A stretch of 64,000 nt of DNA from Iris pallida (Eukaryota; Streptophyta; Magnoliopsida; Asparagales; Iridaceae). The notes below the pieces were generated by a model, which was not told the origin of the DNA, did not search any database, and saw nothing but the letters and a program-made list of their open reading frames with translations. The stretch covers positions 32,185,587 to 32,249,586 of the forward strand of contig JANAVB010015600.1 of NCBI GenBank assembly GCA_029216955.1. The letters are read 5' to 3'. This document shows, piece after piece, positions 22,101-33,500 of the stretch. How positions within the stretch are numbered: position 1 is the stretch's first letter; every line of letters begins with the position of its first letter. The position numbers and the translations under genes are program-made.

Positions 22101-23713
22101 TATCTTATTCTAACATTTCTTCAAATTATCGAGCCTTCATTGCATCGCTAGACTCTACTTCGTTGCCCAAGTGTTGGCAGGAAGCAAAGAAAGATCAAAG
22201 GTGGAAAGCTGCAATGATGGAAGAACTTGGGGCACTGGAGAAAAATAAGACATGGGAGCTGGTTCCATTACCCAAAGAAAAGAAAGCTGTGGGATACAAA
22301 TGGGTGTACACAGTGAAAGAGACGCCAGAAGGAAAAGTAGAGCGGTACAAGGCGAGATTGGTTGCAAAAGAATTCACACAATCATATGGAATAGACTATG
22401 ATGAGACGTTTGCCCCAGTAGCAAAAATGAGCACCGTAAGAACTCTGGTCTCCATTGCAGCGAACTATAGGTGGAAGTTGTACCAGCTGGATGTGAAGAA
22501 TGCATTTCTTTATGGGGACCTGCAAGAAGAAGTATACATGGAGCTCCCGCCAGGGTGCTACGCAACGGAATCAAACGGAGGGACGTCGCAAGGAAAGGTA
22601 TGTAAACTGAAGAAGTCGCTATACGGGCTCAAGCAATCTCCTCGAGCCTGGTTTGAAAGATTTAGAAAGGCTGTTACAGGCATGGGATATCGTCAAACAA
22701 ATACAGATCATACGGTCTTCCTCCAGCATGCAAGAGGCCACATCACTATACTTGCTGTATATGTGGATGAGATAGTGATCACAGGTGATGATGAAGTCGA
22801 GATCACTAAGCTGAAGTCAAAACTCGCGAAGGAGTTTGAAGTGAAGGATTTAGGAGCGACGAGGTACTTTCTAGGTATCGAGGTATGTGAAGGCGAACAA
22901 GGAATTGTTCTCTCACAGAGAAAATACACACTAGGTCTGCTGAAGGAGACGAGGATGCTGGGATGCAAAGCAGCGGTCACTCCAATTGACCAGAAGTACA
23001 AGTTGGGAGCAAAAGCAGGAGAACCCATTGATCGTGAAAGATATCAAAGACTTGTAGGGAGATTGATTTATCTGGGACACACTCGCCCTGATATCTCATT
23101 TGCGGTGAGTGTAGTGAGTCGCTACATGCATGATCCAAGAAAGGGTCATATAGAAGCAGTATTTCAGATCTTGAGGTATCTGAAAGGAACGCCGGGAAAG
23201 GGGCTATAGTTCAAGAAGAATAGACGCATAGAAGTTGAGGGATACTGTGATGCAGACTGGGCAAGCTGCATAGACGACAGAAGGTCTACCACGGGATACT
23301 GTGTTTTTATAGGAGGAAATCTGGTCTCATGGAGAAGCAAGAAACAGTCTGTGGTAGCACGGTCGACAGCTGAAGCAGAATACAGAGCAATGGCTCTGGG
23401 AGTGTCAGAGTTGCTGTGGGTGAAAGCGTTGCTGACAGAGTTGAAGCTAGACAAGGGAGCACCATTGCGTCTTCTGAGCGATAGTCAAGCTGCAATAAGT
23501 ATAGCTAACAATCCCGTTCAGCACGACAGAACGAAGCACATCGAGATTGATCGATTCTTCATCAAGGAGAAGCTGGAACAAGGGATACTGAAGATTGACC
23601 ATGTCCGCTCAGAAGAACAAGTTGCAGTCTGTCTGACTAAGGGTCTTAGTTCATTAAGTCTGTCGAAGCTATGTAACAAGATGGGGATGATCAATATCTA
23701 TCGCCCATCTTGA
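19130..23713 (+). pseudogene. Copia A gag-pol polyprotein, three in-frame stops
   Basis: One continuous frame encodes capsid, protease, integrase, reverse transcriptase and RNase H. It is interrupted only by stops at 19580-19582, 21371-21373 and 23207-23209, with no frameshift. Visible marks in order: capsid domain (19130 to about 19900); zinc knuckle CHNCGNSGHYIRFC; protease DSGASHH; the His-His-Cys-Cys zinc site before the integrase; integrase acidic residues in HSDVWGP, RSDN and GVAERKNR; reverse-transcriptase block KARLVAKEFTQ; and RNase H with YCDADWA and STAEAEYRA. The reverse-transcriptase catalytic motif reads YVDE in place of the usual YVDD, which should impair or abolish activity. 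The start chosen is the first ATG after the leader. Confidence 0.95.
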
Positions 23714-23720
23714 GGGGGAG
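23712..23720 (+). promoter_or_regulatory. Copia A polypurine tract
   Basis: GAGGGGGAG immediately before the 3' LTR is the primer site for plus-strand DNA synthesis. Confidence 0.92.
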
Positions 23721-23841
23721 TGTTGAGAGTCAATAAGGGACTTTTAGTCCTACATCGAAATATGTAGTATGTAGAGGAGCTAGACTCCCTATAAGTAGTG
23801 AAGTAGTCCATCAATAAAATATACAACCATTATTTTCTACA
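23721..23841 (+). repeat. Copia A 3' LTR
   Basis: A 121-bp copy of the 5' LTR with four transitions, ending TTTTCTACA and followed by the AAATA target copy. Confidence 0.97.
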
Positions 23842-25123
23842 AAATATGTAGATTTGCACTTGTGGTTGGGTTGATCATTTTGGACTGCAGGGCACAGTAC
23901 AAGATTTAGCCATGATATGCATCAGTTGGATTTTCTAATTATCTATTTTTACCTTTACCAATTGGGTTGATTAATTTCTGATTCTCTACACTTAACTTTA
24001 TCAACTGGGCTTATGAGAATTCATGGTTGTGTATGTACCTCTTGCTTCGATGATCTTAAGAGAAGCTACAATGATATGCCATAAATAGTATAGTAGTCTA
24101 AATTACTTTGTCACTTAGAATATAACCACTACTTTACAGCTTTTTGGACAATGAGGAAGAAATCAAAATCATAAATATCTTGCAAGTACAAGATACAAGT
24201 GTCCCATTATAATTTCCTTGGATGAGTTGGAAGGCCTGCTATTACTGAAGTAGAAAAAAAGACTACTTGGGGGCATGAATCAGTAAACAAAAATGACATG
24301 AGTTGGTTGAGGATGGATTTTGATAAAGTTTACAGTATTTTGTAGTTTTATTTCAGTGTAGAAGGTAATTAAGTTTATTCTAAAATTTATAGTATTGAGA
24401 AGGCCTGGCATTAGTAGCAATTGCTCGACAGACCATAGTTGTATGTATTTGGACTGCTGTTCTTGTACAGGTGAAAATATGATATCACTGCTATGGAAGC
24501 TTTATGGCTTTCTTTGTATTGAGGGCCCAATTAGTAGTGCTCCATAGTTCAACTTCTTAATTTTTTTTAACGTGTCCTCTCCTTGCAGGCTAAATTACCA
24601 ACCTCAGAGATTGCAGCAACAATTAATGAATTTCGATCCCGCCACCTTTTTGAGCTCACCGAGGTATGCATAACAAGTTGCATACCATTACTTTGCATTG
24701 AACATTCTTTGCCACTTTTTCTATAGATGTTCCAAACTGCCAAGTGCTGACATGTTGCATGAAAATTCATTTTGTCTCTTAACCGTTCTAAATTATTAAT
24801 GTGTTAAAACTTAAAACTTCCTGTTATGCATAATCAATAGATGTTGCATACATAGTTCAGTAGGAGAGTGAGTGGATTCTCATGCACTACAATCACAGTA
24901 TTGATGCATTTGGGCATGCAGACATTCATTGAAGTTGACAACCTATACTGGCTGTTATGATCAATGACATTAAATTACCTACTGTCCACCATATACAACT
25001 GCATGTTATGCAGTAATATAACTAATGTTGACTTATGTATATAATATATGTGTGAATGCACTTTCAATAATACATTAGGATACTTAGAGCTACATATGTG
25101 TTAACTTATGTAAATGTGAGTAG
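23842..25123. other. AT-rich, intron-like DNA between copia A and gypsy A
   Basis: The composition resembles plant intron sequence. The only coding-like item is the splice-flanked segment at 24589-24663. No further UXS exon was found. The right edge is the abrupt start of gypsy coding sequence near 25124. Confidence 0.5.
24589..24663 (+). pseudogene. Unidentified 75-nt exon-like segment
   Basis: The segment is preceded by a pyrimidine tract and TTGCAG and followed by GTATGC. It is open for exactly 25 codons (AKLPTSEIAATINEFRSRHL...), ending FELTE, and is phase 0 at both sides. The composition is protein-like, with an amphipathic helix appearance. I do not recognise the family, and it does not match UXS. 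It could be an exon of a second gene fragment carried beside the UXS exon. Confidence 0.4.
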
Positions 25124-27056
25124 GTGATGTTTCCTATTCTCATGCTTCCAGATGGAACCGGGGGATTCTCAGTGTATTGTGATGCTTCAGGCAGAGGCTT
25201 AGGATGTGTTCTGATACAGCATAGGAAGGTAATAGCTTATGCGTCATGCCAACTTCGTGATCATGAGGTGAATTACCCAACCCATGACTTGGAGCCAGCA
25301 GTGGTAGTGTTTGCGCTTAAATTGTGGAGGTACTACTTGTATGGAGATAGGGTGGAGATTTTTACCGACCACAAGAGCCTGAAGTATGTTTTCACCCAGA
25401 AGAATCTTAACATGCGTCAGAGGAGATGGCTAGAGCTACTTGTGGATTATGATGTCAACCTACAGTATCACCCAGGGAAGGCCAATGAAGTAGCAGATGC
25501 ATTGAGCAGGAGAGCCGAAGTTTATTTCCTAACATCACAACCAGAGCTATTAGCAGATCTTCAGAAGATGGGTATAGAAGTTGTCCTTCCTACTAGTGTG
25601 GCATTGATGGCCAGTATACAAGTTCAGTCCAGTATAGTCGAGAGGATCCGGATGGTGCAGTCAGCAGATTCTAAGCTTCAGCGGCTTAGAGCAGAGTGTG
25701 AGGCAGGACGAAGACCAGAGTTATGCATTCATGAGGACGGTTCACTTCGACATGGGAAGCGTCTTTGTGTACCCAGTGGGGATATCAGACAGGAGATCAT
25801 GGCCGAAGCTCACAGTTCTCAGTACTTCGTTCATCCCGGTGGCACAAATGTACCGTGATATCCGTCAGCACTTTTGGTAGAATGGCATGAAGAGGGAGAT
25901 AGCCCGGTTTGTCTCTCGATGTTTGGTTTGCCAACAAGTTAAAGCTGAAAATTAGAGGCCAGCTGGACTTCTTCAGTCATTGTCGATTCCAGAATGGAAG
26001 TGGGAGCATATAACCATGGACTTTATGACTGGCTTACCTAGGTCCCCGGCCGGTAGAGATGCTATTTGGGTTATCATAGACAGGCTCACGAAGGTGGCTC
26101 ACTTTCTTCCATTCAGAGTTGGTCAGTCGACGAATCAGCTAGCAGAGATGTATCTCAGGCAGATAGTCAGGTTGTACGGAGTACCGGTCAGTATCACCTC
26201 GGAAAGAGATTCAAGGTTTACGTCACACTTTTGGCGTAGCCTGCAAGAGAGTTTGGGAACTCACCTTCAGTTCAGCTCAGCTTATCATCCACAGACAGAT
26301 GGTCAGTCAGAACGTACCATACGAACCTTGGAAGATATGTTGAGATCTTGTACCCTCAACTTCGGTGGTTCGTGCGAAGATCACCTGTACCTGGTGGAGT
26401 TCTCATACAACAACAGTTTCCAGGCCAGTATCCAGATGGCACCATTCGAGGCACTGTATGGTAGAAAGTGCAGATCCCCGCTAGCATGGGATGATGTTGG
26501 AGAGAGGCAGATGCTCGGTCCGGAAATGATTGCTGAGACTGTTGAGGTGGTCAGAAGAGTCAGAGATCATCTTCGAGTTGCCTAAGATCGCCAGCGTCAT
26601 TGGGCCAATTCTCATCGGCATCCCCTTGAATTCTCGGTCGACAACCATGTATTTCTGAGAATTTTGTCTAACCGTGGCGTCATTCATTTTGGCGTACGGG
26701 AAAAGCTTAGTCCTAGGTATATAGGGCCGTTCGATATTCTGGACCGAGTAGGTGATGTATCCTATCATCTCGCTCTTCCGCCGTCGTTACGTGAGGTGCA
26801 TGACGTTTTCCATGTATCCCAACTACGATGGTATATCCCAGACCCGAGTCATATCCTGGATCATTCGAAATTGTTTGTTGGTACCAAACTTTTGTATGAG
26901 GAGAGGCCTGTGTCTATATTGGACCGGAGAGAGAAGATACTCGAGAACAAGACTATTAGTTTAGTCCGTATTGCTTGGGGTCATCACTCTTTGGGTGAGT
27001 CAACATAGGAGCGTGAGGATGATATCCGATCGTGATATCCCGACTTGTTTGACTCG
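25124..27056 (+). pseudogene. Gypsy A pol remnant: RNase H, integrase, chromodomain-like tail
   Basis: In order: RNase H ([30 protein letters not shown]) over about 25160-25510; the zinc-binding H-H-C-C region (25790-25945); the integrase core with acidic residues in TMDFMTG, SERDSRF and DGQSERT (25980-26500); and a C-terminal region with SPRYIGPFDIL, VFHVSQLR and a chromodomain-like segment ending near 27056. Breaks: a frameshift near 25848 and stops at 25878-25880, 25953-25955, 26583-26585, 27006-27008 and 27033-27035. Most stops lie where the family has Trp or Gln, consistent with C-to-T decay. Confidence 0.93.
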
Positions 27057-27222
27057 TAAGGTATAATATCTTTCTTCTGCCATATGCTCTCAGTTCCTAG
27101 CTTGAATGATTGTTTGATTGATTGCCTTGTTATAGCTTGCCTGTGATTAGTATAGCTTGTCCTTGCCGCTCTAGCCTCTTAATTAAATTTTGAGGACGTA
27201 ATTCGTTTAAGGTGGATAGAGT
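27057..27222 (+). promoter_or_regulatory. Gypsy A 3' non-coding region and polypurine tract
   Basis: It ends TTTTGAGGACGTAATTCG, then AAGGTGGATAGAGT directly before the LTR. This is the same signature as at 15250-15283, slightly decayed. Confidence 0.75.
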
Positions 27223-28306
27223 TGTAACGACCATAGTTCGTATTACGTATTTTGGTATACGTGTACGTATATTGCATGTCTCATTGCATGGCTTATTATG
27301 GTATTTCACTTGCTTGGTTCAGCTTGGTTGGCTTGGTTCGGTTTGGATTGGTTTTTCATGTGGACCAATCCCCCACCTACCACCCCTCTTTTCCTTTATT
27401 AGCGCCCACTCTTTCTCTCTCTCCTCATTACTACTTCTCCATTACTTCTTCTTCCTCACTATTACTCCCTTCCACCGGAGGTTTAGGCAAGTTGCTTCAT
27501 GGAGGAACTCAAGTTTTATTGTTCAACTTTTTTTTCCATAATATTCTAAGCCACTTTAGTACTTAGCATTTTCAAATCCCATGGCACATTTCATGTAGAT
27601 CTAAGTTTCTAGCATTTTGATATTCTTGGTTTTGATCTACTAAAATGGCTTGTTTTCGAAAACTAAGAGTTCCTTGTAGTAAGACATTCTGATTTTACGC
27701 AAGTTTGGTTTTTGGATGGCCGAATTTCACCAAGTCTTGGCCGAGATGGAGTTCCTCGAGTTCCTGAGCTTTTACGCATGATTGTATTGGCCATGGGGAG
27801 AAGACGGAGTTTTACGCACATGTTCTAACGTGTTAGCATAGTGATTAGCCTTTACGCCCATATTTTACGTGTCAGCGTGTTATTTTAGCCTTTTACGCAC
27901 ACGCATTTGCGTGCCAGCGTAATCCGTTCTACGCTGAGTTTACTCGATTTTACGCTCGAGGCCCTCCCGCTCGCGTAAAATTCTGCTCGCGTAAAACCCT
28001 GGCTCGAGCAAACTCTCGCGTGCGTAAAGTCTTGCTCGAGTGTTTCATTTGTGTAGAGTCGTACTCGCGTAGACTTTAGCTCGAGTAGACTCTCGCATGC
28101 GTAGAGTTTCGCTCGGGTGTCCGCGCGCATAAAATTCTACTCGCATAAAATTCTTACATACGTGTAATTTCACTTGCGTATAACCCGGCTAGCGTAGAAC
28201 CCCAGCCACGTGCATCTTCACTCGCATAGAGCCGCTTTACGCTTGAGGCCCTCGGCCTAGCGTAAAGGCTCACTCGCGTAGAGCCTTGAGCCCTTTTGTA
28301 CCCGGT
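27223..28306 (+). repeat. Gypsy A 3' LTR, left part
   Basis: Starts TGTAACGACCATAGTTCG. It includes a TCTC-rich stretch (27390-27480) and, from 27770 to 28290, an unusual degenerate repeat field built on CTCGCGTAAA / CTCGAGTAGA / TTTACGC. It is interrupted at the GGT (28304-28306) that was duplicated by CACTA-2, and the LTR resumes at 38063. Confidence 0.85.
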
Positions 28307-28317
28307 CACTACCAAAA

Positions 28318-28610
28318 TAAGTCATATCAGCGACGCAATTAGCGACGCTTAATCAAAACGTCGCTAAAATTGTGCAACTCTGCGACGTAAAAAGTTTACG
28401 TCGTAATACGTCACTATTAGCGACTATCAGCGACATATTGCGGCTACATTTTGTATAACAAAAATTTTTGTCGTAGAAAAGTCGGTGGACGTCGCTATGA
28501 TTTTATTATCAGCGACGATTAGCGACGTCAATTTAAGACATCGCTAATTTTTTAGAATATAGCGACGTTTAGCGACGTCTTACTCTGACGTCGCTAATTT
28601 ATTTCTACTA
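28318..28610. repeat. CACTA-2 left subterminal repeats
   Basis: Repeated AGCGACG / CGTCGCTA motifs in both orientations, shared with CACTA-1. They are the presumed binding sites of the element's DNA-binding protein. Confidence 0.85.
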
Positions 28611-30549
28611 CACCGATCTGGTTTTCCTTTCCCCCCATTCTCACTCAAAAATTTCCCAAAAATATTTCATTCCCCCTCCACAAGCCGACGACCCCCTGTG
28701 CTACTTTGCCGCCCCCCTCCTCTTCCTCCTCCACCGCTCCTCCGCCTCCACTGAGCTCCTCCTCCTACTCCTCCTTTTCCGACCGCTCGCCTCCATCACC
28801 GACCGCCCTTCTCCTTCTTTTCCTCCATTGCTGCGTGCTCCTCCTCCTCTCCGGGCTACTCCTCCACCGACCCCCTCCTCTTTAACCGCCTACAGGCGCC
28901 GACTTCCTCCTCCTCTCGGCCATCCCCTTCCTTGGTCACCCCCAAAATCAGGTAAACCCTAACCATTTCTCTACTAGTCATTTGACATGGACACGACACA
29001 GACACGAACACATACACTGACACGACACAAACTTAATTCTGACAGAAAATAAAGATTTGATGTAAAACAAATAAGTAAAAAATTCTAACTAGTAAAAAAA
29101 TTATTTAAAAATCAAGATCATTATTAAATAAAGTTATATGGTTTTACATTGTTTGGTGTCATTATTAAAAAAATTACAAGTATGAGTATTAGCTATAGCT
29201 ATATATATAGTGATGAGTATTAGCTATAGCTAAAAAAAATTAGAAGTATGAGTATTGTTTGGTGTCAATGTCTGGTGTCATTATTCCTATAAGTATTAGC
29301 TATAGTTATATATATAGTGATGATCGGGATATGCATCTATGTAACATATAGTTATAGTATGAGTATCATTGATATAAAAATGGTGTAAGGGTAACCCCAT
29401 AGGTATAGCCTATAGCAATGCATGCATTTATGGTAAATAGATAATTATAGGACTACATAGGTATAACATCATGGATAGACAACCATGGGTACCATATCCT
29501 GTATGCATATTGGGTATGGATTAAGAGGGTATGTCCATTGACGTTGGGTTATACCTTAGGTAAGTGCCTCTAATAGAGTATCCTAGTATCCTTGGTATAG
29601 GATATTAAGGGTGTTAAGGTTTTAGGCATATGCTAAATATAAATATGGGTAAAGGGCATAGTGTGGTATCATGATATGGTACCATAAAGGTGTACTTAAT
29701 ATGGGTAATCTAGAGAGTAATGCATGTGTGTAGCATATGGTATGGCATGGTATAGGACATTAGAGAGTAAGTAAAGGTAGATGGCTAAGGTAATTCCAAA
29801 TAGTAGATATCTATAAATATAAATCAGATAGATACGTTTAACACACCGAATATCCTAGTATCCTTGTAATAGAGTATCCTAGTATCCTTGTATCCTTGTT
29901 GTTTGTATCCTAGTATCCTAGTATCCTCTAATAGAGTATCCTCTAATAGAGTATCCTAGTATCCTTGTTATTTGTATACTTGTCTGACATGTTTCTCGTT
30001 ATCACACATCTGTCTATTTTTACATTTTACTTGTTCTCCCTATCACATATATTGTTCCTTATTTATCTGTTCTCGTTATCACACATCATGAGCATTCATT
30101 CAATCTTTCGTAGATTGTCCTGACCATTTTAAAGTAATGACTTTACTTGATGTTGTTCTATCCAATACACTTTTGGATCTAAATCCTTAATATATGTTGT
30201 TCAGTCATTTAGTTAGTATATGGGCTAATGTACAAATCTTTAGTTACTTACCTGTTCATATTGTGTACTGATCAATTTTTTGTACCAGTTATACTTCTCA
30301 TTACCTTTAGTTCAGATTGGTATGTATGATATCCTCAAGATGTCCGATTCAACTTTGTGTTATTCGATTTAGATATCCAGACACCTACACTAGAGGTACC
30401 ACAACACATGAACTATTTTCTATCAGGGTAACATACTAGACTTATCTCAATATAACAATATTAGTCCCTATGTGATAAAGAGGATAGATACATTCATATG
30501 CATGTGTTTCAACGATGTGCTTGTATCTATCTTATAGAATTATCCTCAA
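28611..30549 (+). other. CACTA-2 leader and long AT-rich upstream region
   Basis: 28620-28970 is CT-rich (CCTCCTCTTCCTCCTCC) and looks like a 5' untranslated exon; CAGGTAAACCC at 28949 is a good splice donor. 28975-30530 would then be an intron. It contains dispersed GTATTAGCTATAG repeats (29180-29310) and a minisatellite of AGAGTATCCTAGTATCCTTG units (29570-29965). A TTATAGAATT... stretch precedes the transposase ATG at 30550. No other coding signal is seen. Confidence 0.55.
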
Positions 30550-33500
30550 ATGGATATGGAGCTGAATTACTATCTGCGAAATCGTTCGTGGATGTACAAC
30601 CGTCATCCTGATGACATGTGCGGTGTGTGGGATGAATTCATAGAGGGTGTACACCAGTTCCTGCAGTTTGCCAAGGCGTTCCCTCAGTACATGGACGGTA
30701 CCAAAATTAAGTGTCTGTGTGTGAGATGTCGCAACTTGAAATATCATCCATAAGTGGATGTCACGTATCATTTATAATCGAAGGGTTTCACGCCGAATTA
30801 CTATCAGTGGAGCGAGCACGAAGAACTTGTGTCTTTAGCATCGGAGTACGAGCCTTATGTGGATGTCCACAACAATGCTCCTTACGACGATGGGTTGGTG
30901 AACATGGTTTTCGACGCGGCCGGGCCTAGTTTTGATCCAGATGATCATGATGCACCTGAGGAGGCACCGAACCCTGATGCTGTACAGTTCATGGAGTTGC
31001 TGGAGAATGCAAGGACTCCATTATATCCTGGTTGTGAGGATCATTCACCGTTGGAGGTGGTTACAAGATTGTTGAGCATCAAGTCCGATTTTAACATGTC
31101 GCAAGATTGCTACAACCGTCTTATGGAGTTGCTTATAGAAATATTGCCTGAGGGTGCAAAGTTGCCTAAAGACTTCTACTGGTCTAAGGGGATGGTTAGA
31201 TCGCTCTGGATGGGATACGAAAAAATCGATACCTGTCGCAACGGGTGCATGTTATACTACAAAGACGACAAGGATGAAGACGCCTGCAGATTTTATGGTG
31301 TCGATTGCTACAAGGCATGTGGTAGAGAAAAGTCTGTCGGTGCTAGGAAGCCTACCTATTCGATGCACTACTTGCCGTTGACGTCGCGGTTGCAGCGGTT
31401 GTTTATGGTGAAGGAAACTGCAGAAAACATGAGTTGGCATAAGCGGAAACATACCGAAGGAGTGTTGGATCACCCATCTGATGGAGAAGCATGGAAACAC
31501 TTTGATCGAGAGTATCCAGATTTTGCTTCTGATCCGCGTAATGTCAGATTGGGTCTCTGTACCGACGGTTTTACCCCATTCGGACTTTCGGTATCCCAGT
31601 ATTCATGTTGGCCTGTGATCGTCACCCCGTACAATCTACCGCCTTGGATGTACATGAAGACTCTGTATATGTTTCTCACCGTTATTATCCCATGTCCGAA
31701 CAATCCGAAAAGGAACATCGATGTGTATTTACAGCCGTTGATTGATGAGTTGAATCAGCTGTGGGAAGTAGGTTCCAACACGTACGATATATCTAGAAAA
31801 CAAAATTTCCAGATACGGGCAGCACTTATGTGGACCATCAACGACTTTTCGGCCTATGGAATGTTATCTGGATGGAGCACGCATGGTCGTCTTTCATGTC
31901 CGTATTGTATGGACAACACTAAGGCTTTCCGTTTGAAACACGAAGGCAAACCGTGCTTCTTCGATTGTCATCGACAATTCCTGCCGAAGGATCATCCGTA
32001 CCGGAGGAACATGAATGCTTTTCGTGCTGGCGTTGTGGAGAAGGCTAATCCTCCGCCAAGGTGGCTCGGATACACGATATGGGAAAAGGTAAAAGATTTA
32101 CCAAGAGCTATTGAGCAGCCTGCTACGGACTACAAGTGTGACGAATTTGGTCGCACTCATAACTGGACGAAGAAGAGTATATTCTGAGATCTTCCATATT
32201 GGAGCATAGGGCTGCAAATGAGCTAAGCCGTTCGCGAGTTGCTCGAAGCTCAGCTCGATAAAAGCTCGTTTGAGCTCGGTTCGTTTACTAAACAAGCTGA
32301 GCTCAAGCTTCATTTTTGAGCTCGTTTAATAAACAAGCCAAGCTCAAGCTTAGAAGTACTCAGCTCGTTTGAGCTCGCGAGCTGGCTCGTTTATGAGCTT
32401 GCGAGCTGGCTCGTTTAGAAGCTCGTTTAGGAGCTTGTTTAGAAGCTCATTTGTTCTTTATTGAATTCTAATTTTATATATATTTGTGCATTATATATTT
32501 ATATGTCCTTAATAATTGATATTAAGGAACTTTTTTAATTAAAAATTTATAATTAAATTGTTAATATTACAAGTACTTGAATTCAAACCTAACTAAATTG
32601 AAATCGAGCTCGTTAAGCTTGAAATCAAGTTTAATGAGTTTGAAATAAAGTTGAACGAGATTTAAATCAAGCTTAACAAGCTTGATTTTGAGCTTATCGA
32701 GCTTGTTTATCAAGCTTGAATCACGCTTTCTTATCAAGCCAAGCTCGAGCTCAAACCAAGCCAAGCTCAAGCTTAATATAAACAAGCTTGAGCCAAGCTC
32801 AAGCTCTAAAATAAAAAATTTATCAAGCTCGAGCTTGAGCTCGATTAATTCTAGTCAAGCCAAGCTCAAGCTTACCAAAGCTTGGCTCGGCTTGGCTCGT
32901 TTGCAGCCCTATTGGAGCACCAATCTGATTAGGCATAACCTTGATGTCATGCATATCGAGAAGAATGTGTTTGACAACATAATTAATACTGTAATGGACG
33001 TAAAGGGGAAGACGAAAGACAATCCAAAGGCTAGATTGGACTTGGAAGAAATATGTAGACGTCCTGCATTGCATTTGATAGAGGACGGGAATGGAAAGTT
33101 GAAGCAGCCTAAGGCAATTTTCTCACTGGAGAAGGAGGATAAAATGAGGCTTTGTAGGTAGATTCAAGGTCTGAAATTTCCAGATGGGTATGTTTCGAAC
33201 TTGAGAAGATGCGTCGACCTCAAGGAGAACAAACTGACATGTATGAAGAGCCATGATTGTCACGTAATCATAGAGCGGTTAATTTCGATTGTATTTCGGG
33301 AATTTTTACCGTAGGCAGTTTGGGATGCATTGACGGAGCTTAGCATATTCTTCAGGGACCTTTGTTCTAAGAAATTGTTCGTTGATCGTCTAGAAAAGCA
33401 AGAGAAGGACATTGCGGTAACACTGTGCAAGCTAGAGAGGGTGTTCCCTCCTGGATTCTTCGACTCTATGGAGCATGTGCCGATTTATCTTTCCTACGAG

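Larger units (their letters stand above)
18176..23841 (+). mobile_element. Complete Ty1/copia retrotransposon (copia A)
   Basis: The element has two 121-bp LTRs and is flanked by AAATA at 18171-18175 and 23842-23846, the 5-bp target duplication. Its total length is 5,666 bp. It has a primer-binding site, one gag-pol frame and a polypurine tract in order. The LTRs differ at four positions, all transitions (about 3.3%), which points to a relatively recent insertion. Three nonsense codons and a changed reverse-transcriptase motif make it inactive as it stands. The very short LTR is distinctive; I cannot name the lineage with confidence. Confidence 0.97.
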
